Part shown: positions 34,293-43,260 of the stretch, piece after piece
Position numbering within the stretch: the stretch's first letter is position 1
How the letters are laid out: each line of letters starts with the position of its first letter
Source of the DNA: Polyangiaceae bacterium
GTDB lineage: Bacteria > Myxococcota_A > Polyangia > Polyangiales > Polyangiaceae
Length of the DNA stretch: 64,000 nucleotides
Assembly (NCBI GenBank): GCA_020633235.1
Contig: JACKEA010000003.1
Location: forward strand, 940,611-1,004,610
Direction: 5' to 3'
Position numbers and translations under genes: made by a program
The notes under the pieces: model-generated
Database searches by the model: none
Told to the model about the DNA's origin: nothing
The model's input: only the letters and a program-made list of their open reading frames with translations

Positions 34293-34751
34293 ATGGGCCT
34301 CCTGGAGATGCACGTTCGGGATGGCATCGCGGCCGTGAGCGAGGCGACGTTTCCCGAGAACGACTTCGGCGCGCCGGACTGGCGCTCCACCGAGATGGTC
34401 CGTCGCACGGAGGAGTACCTCGACGAGCTACCGCCAGGGCAGCGCCGCCTGCTCTTGACCTTGTTCCTGTTCGTGGAGCTCTTCGGGCCGCTGCTCACCG
34501 CGACGGTATCGCGGCTATCCAACATGGATGCGGAGGAACGGACGCTGTTGGTGCGTGGCTTCCGCCGCTCCGGCTTCTTTCCCTTCCGGGTGCTGGGCGA
34601 GAGCCTCAAGGCGATCACCACCATGATGTACATGTCGCACCCCTCGGTGCAGGCGTACATCGGGGAGTATCGCAGCTGCGAGCGCCCGCTGGATCCCGCG
34701 CACATCGAGTTTCGTCCGGATGCCCTGCCCGCGATGGAGGCGGAGGGGTGA
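34293..34751 (+). CDS. Small helical subunit beside C45 and GMC genes
   Basis: 152 residues. AGAGG lies 7 bases before ATG 34293. The sequence is mostly helical: FPENDFGAPDWRSTEMVRRT, PPGQRRLLLTLFLFVELFGP, and a late MMYMSHPSVQAYIGEYRSC. It has the same size, gene position and helix-plus-aromatic-tail layout as the Tat-exported subunit at 19122, though no signal peptide is visible here. I therefore read it as the small partner of the GMC enzyme two genes on, kept in the cytosol or at the inner membrane face. The stop overlaps the GTG start of the C45 gene. Confidence 0.65.
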   Translation: MGLLEMHVRDGIAAVSEATFPENDFGAPDWRSTEMVRRTEEYLDELPPGQRRLLLTLFLFVELFGPLLTATVSRLSNMDAEERTLLVRGFRRSGFFPFRVLGESLKAITTMMYMSHPSVQAYIGEYRSCERPLDPAHIEFRPDALPAMEAEG

Positions 34752-35887
34752 CGGCCCTCGGACTGGTCAGCGCCAAAGGCAGCCCACGAGAGCGCGGCCT
34801 GCTCCAAGGTCGTGATGGCAAAGACCGCGTGAGTCACATGGTCGCCGCCCTCGCTGCCTTGCCCCTCGCCGCGCGCCCGATCCCGAAGCCGCTGCTGCGC
34901 GGAGCGCTGTCGGCCATCGGGGAGAGCTACCTGACGCTGCACCGCGGCTTGCTTCGGCGACATCGCCGCGGCCGCTATCTCGAAGCGCTCGAAGGCTTGG
35001 CGTGCGGCCTCGGCGTGCGCCCGGGCACGGTGTACGGCTTCAACGCCTTCGAGATCGAGAGCGCGAACCTGAGCTTTCGCCTGGGCTGCACCGCCCTTGC
35101 CATCCCCTCCGCGCTGAGCCGCGCGGGCAGGCCGTGGCTCGCCTACAACCACGACTTTCCCCCTTCTTTCGCGCCTTTCTTGTTGGTCCGCCGCGGAACC
35201 GGCCCGGACGTACGTCAAAGCCTGACGCTGACCTACCCGATGCTCGTCGGCGCCGTCGCCGGCGTGAACGACGCGGGCCTGGCCATGACCGTCAATCAAG
35301 CCTTCGCCACGGATCTCTCCCGCGCGCGGCCCGCGCTCTTGTCCACGTTGTTACTACAGACATGCTTGGACGAATGCGCGAGCGTCGGCGAGGCCGTCGC
35401 CGTCCTTCGGCGGACCCCCTGCGCGACGGGCGCGCTGTTCACCCTGGTCGACGCCGCCGGTGAACGCGCCGTCGCGGAAGTCTCCGCCACGCACGTCGCC
35501 GTACGCCGCGAGCCCGAAGATCGGGTGCTCTCCGCCTTCAACAAGTACCGGCTACCGGAGCTCGTCGCGGTCGAGGTGCCCGTCGGGGCCGTCACCACGG
35601 GGCTCGGCGCGGGCTACGACGTCCACTCCGTGAACGTCGAACGCGAAGCCCGCTGGCCGGAGATCGAACCGCACGCCGCGCTGGATCGCGAGGGCATCCG
35701 TCGCTTGCTCGCGGACCACGGACGCGAAGGACCGAGCATGAACACGATTTGCTGCCACGGCGATGCCATGAACTGGACCATCGCGTCCGCCATCATCGAC
35801 CCAGTGGCGCGCACTCTGGACGTCGGACGCGGTCCGGCGTGCGAAGAGCACGCGAGCAGCCACGCCCTGGAAGGAGCGGCGGCATGA
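34748..35887 (+). CDS. C45-family (isopenicillin N acyltransferase-like) amidohydrolase
   Basis: 379 residues, GTG start overlapping the previous stop. It belongs by motif to the Ntn-hydrolase C45 group: an N-terminal pro-segment followed by the autoprocessing site FRLGCTALAIP, with nucleophile Cys114, then WLAYNHDFPP and AGVNDAGLAMTVNQ. Family members (penicillin acyltransferase, acid ceramidase-like and N-acylethanolamine hydrolases) cleave or form amide bonds to fatty acyl groups. No signal peptide. It lies between a small GMC subunit gene and a GMC oxidoreductase gene with 4-bp overlaps on both sides, so the three act together. The substrate is unknown; an N-acylated amino alcohol would fit both enzymes. 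Confidence 0.85.
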   Translation: MTALGLVSAKGSPRERGLLQGRDGKDRVSHMVAALAALPLAARPIPKPLLRGALSAIGESYLTLHRGLLRRHRRGRYLEALEGLACGLGVRPGTVYGFNAFEIESANLSFRLGCTALAIPSALSRAGRPWLAYNHDFPPSFAPFLLVRRGTGPDVRQSLTLTYPMLVGAVAGVNDAGLAMTVNQAFATDLSRARPALLSTLLLQTCLDECASVGEAVAVLRRTPCATGALFTLVDAAGERAVAEVSATHVAVRREPEDRVLSAFNKYRLPELVAVEVPVGAVTTGLGAGYDVHSVNVEREARWPEIEPHAALDREGIRRLLADHGREGPSMNTICCHGDAMNWTIASAIIDPVARTLDVGRGPACEEHASSHALEGAAA

Positions 35888-37386
35888 GACACGGCTTCGA
35901 GGACGTGAAGGGCGGCGTGGACGTGGAGTGCGACGCGGTGGTCGTCGGCTCCGGCGCGGGCGGCGCCGTGGCGGCGCTGAATCTGGCGGCCGCGGGGCAG
36001 CGCGTGGTGGTGCTGGAGGCCGGCCCCGAGGTGCGCCCACAGGACATGACGCGGGACGCCCCCCGCTTCTTGGCGCGCTACTTCTGGGATGGGGGCCTGC
36101 GGCTCATCGGCGGCACCACCCAGAGCCCGTCGCTCCAAGCTCGCTGCGTCGGAGGCGGCACCGTCGTCAATTCCGCCATCATGTTGAAGCTCCCCGACTG
36201 GGTGCGACAGGAGTGGGCCGCGGAGACGGGCATCGAGTGGCTGGATGGCCCCGAGCTGGAAGCCGCCTACGATCGCGTGTTCGAGCGCTCCGGCGTGGCC
36301 CCCACGCCGATGACGGTGATGGGACGCCGCAATCTGCTGGTGCGCGACGCCATCGAGAAGCATGCCGGCGTGCCCGGCTACCCGCTGCCGCGGGCGGTGC
36401 AGGGCTGCGAGGGCAGCTCCGATTGCCTCACCGGCTGCGCCACCGGCAAGAAGCAATCCGTCGATCGCACGTACCTGCCCGCGGCGGAGGAGCACGGCGC
36501 GGAGATCTACACGCACTGTCACGTGACGCGCGTGCTCACCGAGGGCGCCCGCGCCGTGGGCGTGGAAGGCCACGTGATGAGCCCGCGCTACGAGAAGGTC
36601 GCCCGCGTGCGCGTGCGCGCCAAGACCGTGGTGCTCGCCGCAGGCACCATGCACACACCGGTGATCCTGCAGCAGAGTCGCATCAATCCGCGGCGGCGCG
36701 TGGGCGCCACCATGTTCTGTCACATCGGCGGCGGGCTCGTCGGCATCATGGACGAGGTCGTGGACCCGTGGGTGGGAGCGACTCAGGGGTGGGGCGCGAT
36801 CAGCAGCGAAATCCGCGGTCTCAAGTACGAAGGCCTGTGGGCATCGCCCAGCGTGCTGATGGTGCGCTGGGGCGACGTGGGGCGCCCCTTCGTGCGGCGC
36901 CTGGACGAGGTGAAGCACGCTACGGTGGTCGCCGTGGTGTACCGCGGCGACGTGCACGGCAGCGTCCGCGCCAAGCGCAACGGCGAGCCGAGCATGCGGC
37001 TCGTGATACCGGAAGAGAACGTGATGCCGGTGATGCGCGGCATGAAGATCGCCGCGGACGCGCTGTTGGCCGCCGGCGCCCGCTACGTGCACACGGGCAT
37101 TTTGGGTGCCGTAGACGAAATGCGCTCGGAAGCCGACACCGCGAGCCTGGTGAGCGGCAAGATCACCGCGCGACACCTGGCCATGACGCTGAACCACACC
37201 TTCGGCTCTTGTCGCATGACCCGAGACGACAGCGGGCCGGTGGATCCCGAGGGCAAGGTGCGCGGCGTGGACGGCCTGTACGTGTGCGACGCGAGCGTGT
37301 TCCCGAGTCCCAGCGCCGTGAACCCGCAAGCGACGATCATGGCCCTCGCCGACATCACGTCGCGACGCCTGGCCGAGCTGCACTGA
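35884..37386 (+). CDS. GMC-family FAD oxidoreductase, second copy
   Basis: 500 residues, ATG overlapping the C45 stop (ATGA). The FAD motif AVVVGSGAGGAVAALNLAAAG is at about 18-38. The substrate region has the Cys cluster QGCEGSSDCLTGCATGK. The C-terminal active site shows NHTFGSCRM (first catalytic His) and PSAVNPQATIMALA. The HTxGSCRM form is typical of fatty alcohol oxidases and cholesterol-type GMC enzymes. It differs from the copy at 19649, which has HQQGTIRM, so the two probably act on different alcohols. It is followed 15 bp later by repeat copy D. Confidence 0.92.
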   Translation: MRHGFEDVKGGVDVECDAVVVGSGAGGAVAALNLAAAGQRVVVLEAGPEVRPQDMTRDAPRFLARYFWDGGLRLIGGTTQSPSLQARCVGGGTVVNSAIMLKLPDWVRQEWAAETGIEWLDGPELEAAYDRVFERSGVAPTPMTVMGRRNLLVRDAIEKHAGVPGYPLPRAVQGCEGSSDCLTGCATGKKQSVDRTYLPAAEEHGAEIYTHCHVTRVLTEGARAVGVEGHVMSPRYEKVARVRVRAKTVVLAAGTMHTPVILQQSRINPRRRVGATMFCHIGGGLVGIMDEVVDPWVGATQGWGAISSEIRGLKYEGLWASPSVLMVRWGDVGRPFVRRLDEVKHATVVAVVYRGDVHGSVRAKRNGEPSMRLVIPEENVMPVMRGMKIAADALLAAGARYVHTGILGAVDEMRSEADTASLVSGKITARHLAMTLNHTFGSCRMTRDDSGPVDPEGKVRGVDGLYVCDASVFPSPSAVNPQATIMALADITSRRLAELH

Positions 37387-37400
37387 CGCGCCGGCGGTCT

Positions 37401-37433
37401 TCGAGGTTCCGCGGCGCAGCGACAAACTCATGC
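37401..37433 (-). repeat. Stop-proximal intergenic repeat, copy D
   Basis: On the minus strand it reads GCATGAGTTTGTCGCTGC, then GCGGAACCTCGA. It starts 15 bp after the GMC stop. It is the closest relative of copy B (24375-24409), which sits in the same place relative to its own upstream gene but on the other strand. Confidence 0.5.
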
Positions 37434-37484
37434 TGGGGAGAGGGCGCTGGCCGCGGCGTCGGGAGTCGTCTATCTTGGGCGGTG

Positions 37485-39356
37485 ATGGCGGAGAGGGAGT
37501 TCTTGGCGAAGGTGCACCGGGTCTTCGCTGCTCCCCCGAAGGTGGTGTGGGCGCTGGTGGCCGACAGCAATCGCACCGATCGCGCCATGGGCCTCAAGCC
37601 ACCCCAATACGAGATGAAAGCCTCGGGGGACGGCAAGCCGAGCACGGTGGTCGGCCACGCGAAGGAGCTGGGCTTCGAGGTGCGCTGGGTGGAGCCGCCC
37701 TACGAGTGGGTGGAAGGCCGAACGCTCCACGGCGAGCGGCGCTTCGAGAAGGGCCCGGTCTCCCGCGGGGGTCTCCGGGTGCGCATCGAGCCCACCGCCG
37801 GCGGCAGCCGGGTCGAGGTGGAGAGCTACGTGGCGGCCAGCGGGGCGCTGGCGCGCTTGGTGGGGCTGAAGCTGCGCTCCGACATGCGCGCGTCGCTGAA
37901 CCGCTATCTGGATCAGCTGGAGACCCTGCTGGCCGGACGGGCTCTGGACGAGTTCAGCGGCGACGAGCCGCCGGCGTCGGCGGTGCGACGCTTGCTCATG
38001 AACGCGAGCGCGAGCCCGACGATCTCCGGGGTTGCGTCGCGAACGGACGCATCCGAGCTGTCGTTCCGACAGCGGCGCTACGACAAGACGCCAGTGAGCG
38101 CGGAGCTCCGCGCCCGGGTGGTGGATCTCCTCGCGCACCGTCCCGACGAAGAAGTGAACCGCATCCGCCCTTACGAGCTGGCGCGGGTGTGGGGGCTGCC
38201 GCGACGAGACGTGCTCACCGCGTTCTTGCACGCGGCGCGCGCCGGCTTGGTGGACTTGAAGTGGCAGCTCGACTGCCCGACGTGTCGCGTGGCCGCGGGC
38301 AGCACCGCGACCATGGCCTCGGTGCAGCCGCGAGATCACTGCGACTTCTGTGACGTGGACTTCGCGGTGGACTTCGCCGAGAACGTGGAAGCCGTGTTTC
38401 AGGTGAACCCGGCCATCCGCAAGGTGGGCTCGCCGGTGTATTGCGCCAGCTCCCCCACGCTGCGCCCCCACGTTTTCGCGCAGTTTCGCCTGTCCCCGAG
38501 GGAGCGACGGGAGATCTCCGCGGACCTGCCCCAAGGACGGCTCTTGGCGCGGGTCGTCTCCAGCCCCCACCGCGCAGAGATCGAGGTGAAGCGGCCGCAT
38601 CGAGTCGATTTCAGACTCACGGCGTCGGGGCTGACGGCCGAGCAGCAGGGCGAGGGCGCGGAGCACACCGCTCTGACGGCGGTGAACGACACCGAGAGTG
38701 ACGCCTTGCTCGTGATCGAGCGCTCGACCTTCGAGCCCGACGCGGTGCTCGGACGCGACATGGCGACGGTGCCGGACTTCCTCGACCTGTTCTCCGCCGA
38801 GGCGCCGGCCGCGGGGGTGGACCTCTCCGTCGCTTCCCTCACCTTGCTGTTCACGGATCTGACGGACTCCACGGCGCTGTACGAGCGGCTGGGGGACGCC
38901 AAGGCGTTCGCCTTCGTGGAGGATCACTTCCGCACCCTCGGTCACGTGGTGGTGGCCCACGACGGCGCCATCGTGAAGACCATGGGAGACGCGGTGATGG
39001 CGGCGTTTCCTTCGGCCGTGCGCGCGGTGGACGCGGCGATCGAAATGGTGCAGCGCATGAATCAACGCCATGGGGACGTTGGCGCGTCGCTGAAGGTCGG
39101 CCTCCACGAGGGGCCCTGCTTGATGGTGCGCGCCAACGAGCGGCTCGACTTCTTCGGTACCACCGTGAATCGAGCGGCGCGGCTTCAGGCGAAGGCCGGC
39201 GCCGGTCAAGTGGTGCTGATGGAGTCTCTGCTGGAGCACCCCGACATCCGCGAGCGAGTGGCGCACGGCGGTTTTGCGCTGCACCCTTTCGAGGCGGAGC
39301 TCAAGGGGTTCTCGGAAATGCATCGACTGGTCGCCCTGGACGTCGCGCCGGGCTGA
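37485..39356 (+). CDS. Adenylate cyclase with SRPBCC and DUF5939-like regions
   Basis: 623 residues, cytosolic. Residues 1-150 look like a START/SRPBCC ligand pocket. Residues about 190-430 match the DUF5939 type, with zinc-binding-like CPTC and CDFC pairs at 264-289. Residues 445-620 are a class III cyclase: metal Asp458 (LLFTDLTDS) and Asp502 (MGDAVMA), adenine-recognising Lys498 and Asp555, and Asn562/Arg566 in VNRAARLQ. The Lys/Asp pair points to ATP and hence cAMP. A hydrophobic ligand binding to the SRPBCC part may control activity. It stands alone between the GMC operon and the photolyase. Confidence 0.9.
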   Translation: MAEREFLAKVHRVFAAPPKVVWALVADSNRTDRAMGLKPPQYEMKASGDGKPSTVVGHAKELGFEVRWVEPPYEWVEGRTLHGERRFEKGPVSRGGLRVRIEPTAGGSRVEVESYVAASGALARLVGLKLRSDMRASLNRYLDQLETLLAGRALDEFSGDEPPASAVRRLLMNASASPTISGVASRTDASELSFRQRRYDKTPVSAELRARVVDLLAHRPDEEVNRIRPYELARVWGLPRRDVLTAFLHAARAGLVDLKWQLDCPTCRVAAGSTATMASVQPRDHCDFCDVDFAVDFAENVEAVFQVNPAIRKVGSPVYCASSPTLRPHVFAQFRLSPRERREISADLPQGRLLARVVSSPHRAEIEVKRPHRVDFRLTASGLTAEQQGEGAEHTALTAVNDTESDALLVIERSTFEPDAVLGRDMATVPDFLDLFSAEAPAAGVDLSVASLTLLFTDLTDSTALYERLGDAKAFAFVEDHFRTLGHVVVAHDGAIVKTMGDAVMAAFPSAVRAVDAAIEMVQRMNQRHGDVGASLKVGLHEGPCLMVRANERLDFFGTTVNRAARLQAKAGAGQVVLMESLLEHPDIRERVAHGGFALHPFEAELKGFSEMHRLVALDVAPG

Positions 39357-39380
39357 TTCTCCGCTTGGCATGGCCACGCC

Positions 39381-40871
39381 GTGCGTTATGTGGGCACCGT
39401 GGCGAGCGTCCCCGAGATCCGCATTCGAACCGCGAACGGCGCCGGCGTCCGCAAGGACGGCGAGTACGTCCTGTACTGGATGACCGCCCAACGGCGGACG
39501 CACGACAACTTCGCCCTGGACCGCGCCATAGAGCACGCCAAGAGCCTCGACCGACCCTTGGTCGTGCTCGAGGCTCTCCGCGTAGGCTACCGCTGGGCGA
39601 GCGACCGGCTGCACCGCTTCGTGATCGAGGGCATGCGGGACAACCAGGAGCGTTTCGAGAAGAGTCCCATCGCCTACTACCCTTATGTGGAGCCCGAGGC
39701 AGGCGCGGGGAAGGGACTGCTCGCCGCGCTCTCGGACGATGCAGCTGTCGTGGTCACCGACGAGTACCCCTGCTTCTTCCTGCCGCGCATGCTCGAGGCT
39801 GCCGCGGCTCGAGCACCCGGACGTCTGGAGGTGGTCGACGGCAACGGCCTGTTGCCGCTGCGCGCGACGGATCGCGTGTTCCATCGCGCTGTGGACTTCC
39901 GGCGAGCGCTACAGAAGACGCTGCCGGAGCATCTCGGGGAGCGACCGCGGGCGGATCCGCTGCGTCGACTGGAGCTGCGGGCCGCGCCCAAGCTCGCGAT
40001 CTCGTCCAGGTGGCCCGCGGCCGATCTCCCGAAGCTGCTCGACGGCGGCATCGCGGAGCTGCCGCTGGATCACGGAGTGGGCGCGGTGAGCTACGCCGGG
40101 GGCGAAAAGGCGGCGCTCGGGCGTCTTCGGGGCTTCATCACGAACGCCCTCGCGCGCTACGGGGAGGAGCACCACCACCCCGACGCCGACGCCTGCAGCC
40201 AGCTCTCGCCCTACCTTCATTTCGGCCACGTCTCGCCCCACCGCGTCTTCGATGCCGTGGCGCGAGAAGAAGGCTGGAGCGTGGAAGCTCTCGGCACCCG
40301 CCGAGCGGGCCAGCGGGAGGGTTTCTGGGGCATGTCGAAGAGCAGCGAAGCGTTCTTGGACGAGCTCGTCACCTGGCGCGAGCTCAGCGCCAACTTCACC
40401 CATCGTGTGAAGGACTACGATCGCTACGCCACGCTGCCGGAATGGTCCCGGAAGACCCTGGAGAAACACGCAAAGGACGAGCGTGAGTACGTGGTGAGCG
40501 CGGAACGGCTGGAAGCCGCCGATACCGACGACGAGATCTGGAACGCCGCACAACGCGAGCTCGTCAGCGAAGGTCGCATCCAGGGCTACCTCCGCATGCT
40601 GTGGGGCAAGAAGGTGCTGCAGTGGTCGAAGACTCCCGCGCAGGCGCTCGAGACCTTGATTCACCTCAACAACAAGTACGCGGTCGACGGACGGGACCCG
40701 AGCTCCTACAGCGGGATCTTCTGGTGCTTCGGTCGCTTCGATCGGCCGTGGGGGCCGGAGCGGCCGATTTTCGGTACGGTCCGCTACATGACGTCGGACA
40801 GCACGCGGCGAAAGCTGCATCTCTCGCGCTATCTCGAGCGCTGGGGAAGTGGGCAGGGCAGCTTGTTCTGA
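39381..40871 (+). CDS. phr: Class II CPD photolyase
   Basis: 496 residues. A light-driven FAD enzyme that splits cyclobutane pyrimidine dimers in DNA. The class II hallmarks are in the C-terminal half: YLHFGHVSPHRVF, FLDELVTWRELSANF, GYLRMLWGKKVLQWS and NNKYAVDGRDPSSYSG, ending in RPIFGTVRYM. The N-terminal Rossmann part (DGEYVLYWMTAQRRTHDNFA) also fits class II rather than class I. GTG 39381 is the longest start; GTG 39390 or 39399 are possible. It lies 24 bp after the cyclase gene and is perhaps co-transcribed. No regulator site is visible. Confidence 0.93.
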   Translation: MRYVGTVASVPEIRIRTANGAGVRKDGEYVLYWMTAQRRTHDNFALDRAIEHAKSLDRPLVVLEALRVGYRWASDRLHRFVIEGMRDNQERFEKSPIAYYPYVEPEAGAGKGLLAALSDDAAVVVTDEYPCFFLPRMLEAAAARAPGRLEVVDGNGLLPLRATDRVFHRAVDFRRALQKTLPEHLGERPRADPLRRLELRAAPKLAISSRWPAADLPKLLDGGIAELPLDHGVGAVSYAGGEKAALGRLRGFITNALARYGEEHHHPDADACSQLSPYLHFGHVSPHRVFDAVAREEGWSVEALGTRRAGQREGFWGMSKSSEAFLDELVTWRELSANFTHRVKDYDRYATLPEWSRKTLEKHAKDEREYVVSAERLEAADTDDEIWNAAQRELVSEGRIQGYLRMLWGKKVLQWSKTPAQALETLIHLNNKYAVDGRDPSSYSGIFWCFGRFDRPWGPERPIFGTVRYMTSDSTRRKLHLSRYLERWGSGQGSLF

Positions 40872-40911
40872 GCGGATGCGCTCGGCACGAGATTTGGGCT
40901 AGGCTGCCGCC

Positions 40912-41877
40912 GTGCGGCGGATAGTCTCGATTGCGCTCGCTCTGGTGCTCGCCGGGCCGGTGGCCCACGCGGCGGACCGCCCCACGGAACGCGACAAGCA
41001 GGCCAGTCAGCTGATGGAGAAGGCGCAGTGGGTGGATGCTGCAGCGCTGCTCCGAGAGCTGGTGGCGGACAAGCCCACTGCGACGCGGCTCTTCAACCTG
41101 GCGCAGGCGGAACGCAACCTCGGTGCGCTGGCGGACGCGAAGCAGCACTTCGCTCGAGCAAAGGAGCAAGCCTCGGCCGAGCACCTCGACGCAGTGGCGT
41201 CCGCGGCCAGCCAGGCGGTGACTGAGCTTTCGCCGCGGGTGCCGGTGCTGGTGCTGTCCATCTCGCCGGCCGCGGAGGGCGCCAGAGTTCGCGTGGATGG
41301 ACGCGTGGTGACCCTCGCCGCGGACGGTAGCGTGGAAGTGAACCCCGGCACGCGACAGCTATCCGTGAGCGCACCGGGTTACATCACGTTCGAGCAAACG
41401 CTCTCGCCGCGCCCCACGGATCGCCTGAACGTCTCCGTGGTGCTTCGGGCACCAGCGGGCCGCGCGAAGACTCCGGAACCGACACCGCCCAAGAAGGAGG
41501 AGACAAGCGCCGGCGGCGGTCCTCCCCTGCCGGCCATCGTTCTCGGGGGCGTGGGCGTGTTGGCGCTCGCCGGCGGCACGGCGTTCCACTTCGTTTCCGA
41601 GAGCAAGTACGACGACGCCACACGGGACTGCGACAAGAGCGGCGGCACCGTTTCGTGTCCGACCTCCATCAAGAACGACCCGGATCACCAGAACCTGCTG
41701 GACGAGTCGGACTCGGCCAAGGTGAAGCGCAACGTGCTCCTCGGCGTGGGCGCCGCGGCGTTGGTGGCGGGCGGCGTCTGGTGGTACCTGGACGCGAGCA
41801 GCCGCTCGAAGACGCAGATGGGCGTGCTCCTGGGGCCGTCCACGGCGGGCGCCCAGATCCGCTGGCACGCGTGGTGA
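40912..41877 (+). CDS. Secreted TPR-like and PEGA-domain membrane protein
   Basis: 321 residues from a GTG start. A Sec signal (IVSIALALVLAGPVAHA) precedes a short helical TPR-like part (about 25-105). A PEGA-like beta domain at about 115-180 has VRVDGRVV and TRQLSVSAPGY. Two transmembrane segments (about 203-225 and 265-283) flank a loop with two cysteines. PEGA domains occur in surface-layer or envelope proteins of myxobacteria and often sit next to kinases. It lies 40 bp after the photolyase and 37 bp before the dipeptidase. Precise role unknown. Confidence 0.78.
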   Translation: MRRIVSIALALVLAGPVAHAADRPTERDKQASQLMEKAQWVDAAALLRELVADKPTATRLFNLAQAERNLGALADAKQHFARAKEQASAEHLDAVASAASQAVTELSPRVPVLVLSISPAAEGARVRVDGRVVTLAADGSVEVNPGTRQLSVSAPGYITFEQTLSPRPTDRLNVSVVLRAPAGRAKTPEPTPPKKEETSAGGGPPLPAIVLGGVGVLALAGGTAFHFVSESKYDDATRDCDKSGGTVSCPTSIKNDPDHQNLLDESDSAKVKRNVLLGVGAAALVAGGVWWYLDASSRSKTQMGVLLGPSTAGAQIRWHAW

Positions 41878-41914
41878 GCTGCAAAGCGCGCTCAGCTGTG
41901 CGACCCTGCGCCGC

Positions 41915-43234
41915 GTGAGGAACACCGCCGTGATGTTCGCCCTGCTGCTGTGTGCGGGGGCGTGTGACAGCAAATCTACGAGCGAGCCCGCGACGCCCGC
42001 GAGCGCGACCAGCGTCGTGGCTCGGACGAGCAGCGAGCCCGCGACGAGTGCCGCGCCGCCCCGACAAAAACCCAAAACTGCCAAGGAACGGGCAGCGGAG
42101 CTGGCCCATCGCTTCATCATCCTGGATGGCCACGTCGACGTGCCCTATCGCCTGGAGGAGAGCAAGAACGACGCGGGGGAGCTGACGGAGGACGTCACAC
42201 AGGCGACCAAGGAAGGGAACTTCGACTACCCGCGAGCCCGGGCCGGAGGTCTGGACGCTCCGTTCTTCAGCATCTACGTGCCCGCCCGCTATGAAGGGCA
42301 CGGCGCAAGGAAGTTCGCCGACGGTCTGATCGACATGGTGGAGGGCATCGTGAAGGGCGCCCCCGAAAAATTCGTGCTGGCGCGCTCACCCGCGGAGGTA
42401 AAGAGCGCCTTCGCGAATGGAAAGATCGCCGTGCTGATGGGAATGGAGAACGGCTCGCCCATCGAGCACAAGCTGGAGAACGTGCGTTACTTCCACGATC
42501 GGGGGATTCGTTACATCACACTGGCGCACTCCAAGGACAACCACATCTCCGATTCGTCGTACGATACGCGGCACACGAATCACGGTCTGAGCCCGTTCGG
42601 CAAGAAGGTGGTGACGGAGATGAACCGCCTCGGCATCTTGGTGGACGTGTCGCACATCTCGGACGATGCCTTCGAAGACGTGATGAAGGTGACGAGCGTC
42701 CCGGTGATCGCCTCGCACTCGTCGTGTCGGCACTTCACGCCGGGCTTTCAGCGGAACATGAGCGACGACATGATCAAGGAGCTCGCCGCAAACGGTGGAG
42801 TGATCCAGATTAATTTCGGCTCGGACTTCTTGGACGGCGCTATCCAGAAGGAAAACGACAAGCATTTCCACGAGTTGATGGCGCTGCTCACGAAGAAGCA
42901 CCTGAGCTACGGGGAGAAGCGCGCCAAGCCCGTCAAGAAGGAGTTCTGGGACGGCGTGGAGAAGAAGCACGCGAAGCTGTCGCAGGTGGCCGACCACATC
43001 GATCACGTCGTGAAGCTGGTGGGCATCGACCACGTGGGCCTGGGCTCGGATTTCGACGGCGTGGGGGACACGCTCCCCGAAGGGTTGAACGACGTCTCCA
43101 TGTATCCGAACCTGATCGAGGTTCTGATCGAGCGCGGCTACAGTGACGCCGACATCGAGAAGATCTGCTCCGGGAACGTGCTGCGTGTGTGGGGCAAGGT
43201 GGAAGCGTACGCCAAGAGCCAGGCCGAGCCTTGA
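41915..43234 (+). CDS. Membrane dipeptidase (renal dipeptidase family M19), lipoprotein
   Basis: 439 residues from a GTG start, with lipobox CAGAC (Cys17) and a Ser/Thr/Ala linker. The zinc hydrolase domain carries the expected ligands: His73 and Asp75 in LDGHVDVPY, Glu in LMGMENG, His in LVDVSHIS, His in VIASHSSCRH, and Asp in GLGSDFDG. The family cleaves dipeptides, including those with a D-residue at the C-side, so this may recycle peptidoglycan or prey peptides in the periplasm. The length is typical for the secreted type. It precedes the phosphatidyltransferase gene by 26 bp. Confidence 0.92.
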   Translation: MRNTAVMFALLLCAGACDSKSTSEPATPASATSVVARTSSEPATSAAPPRQKPKTAKERAAELAHRFIILDGHVDVPYRLEESKNDAGELTEDVTQATKEGNFDYPRARAGGLDAPFFSIYVPARYEGHGARKFADGLIDMVEGIVKGAPEKFVLARSPAEVKSAFANGKIAVLMGMENGSPIEHKLENVRYFHDRGIRYITLAHSKDNHISDSSYDTRHTNHGLSPFGKKVVTEMNRLGILVDVSHISDDAFEDVMKVTSVPVIASHSSCRHFTPGFQRNMSDDMIKELAANGGVIQINFGSDFLDGAIQKENDKHFHELMALLTKKHLSYGEKRAKPVKKEFWDGVEKKHAKLSQVADHIDHVVKLVGIDHVGLGSDFDGVGDTLPEGLNDVSMYPNLIEVLIERGYSDADIEKICSGNVLRVWGKVEAYAKSQAEP

Positions 43235-43260
43235 GCCCCCGGGCGTGACAAGATTTGGGG

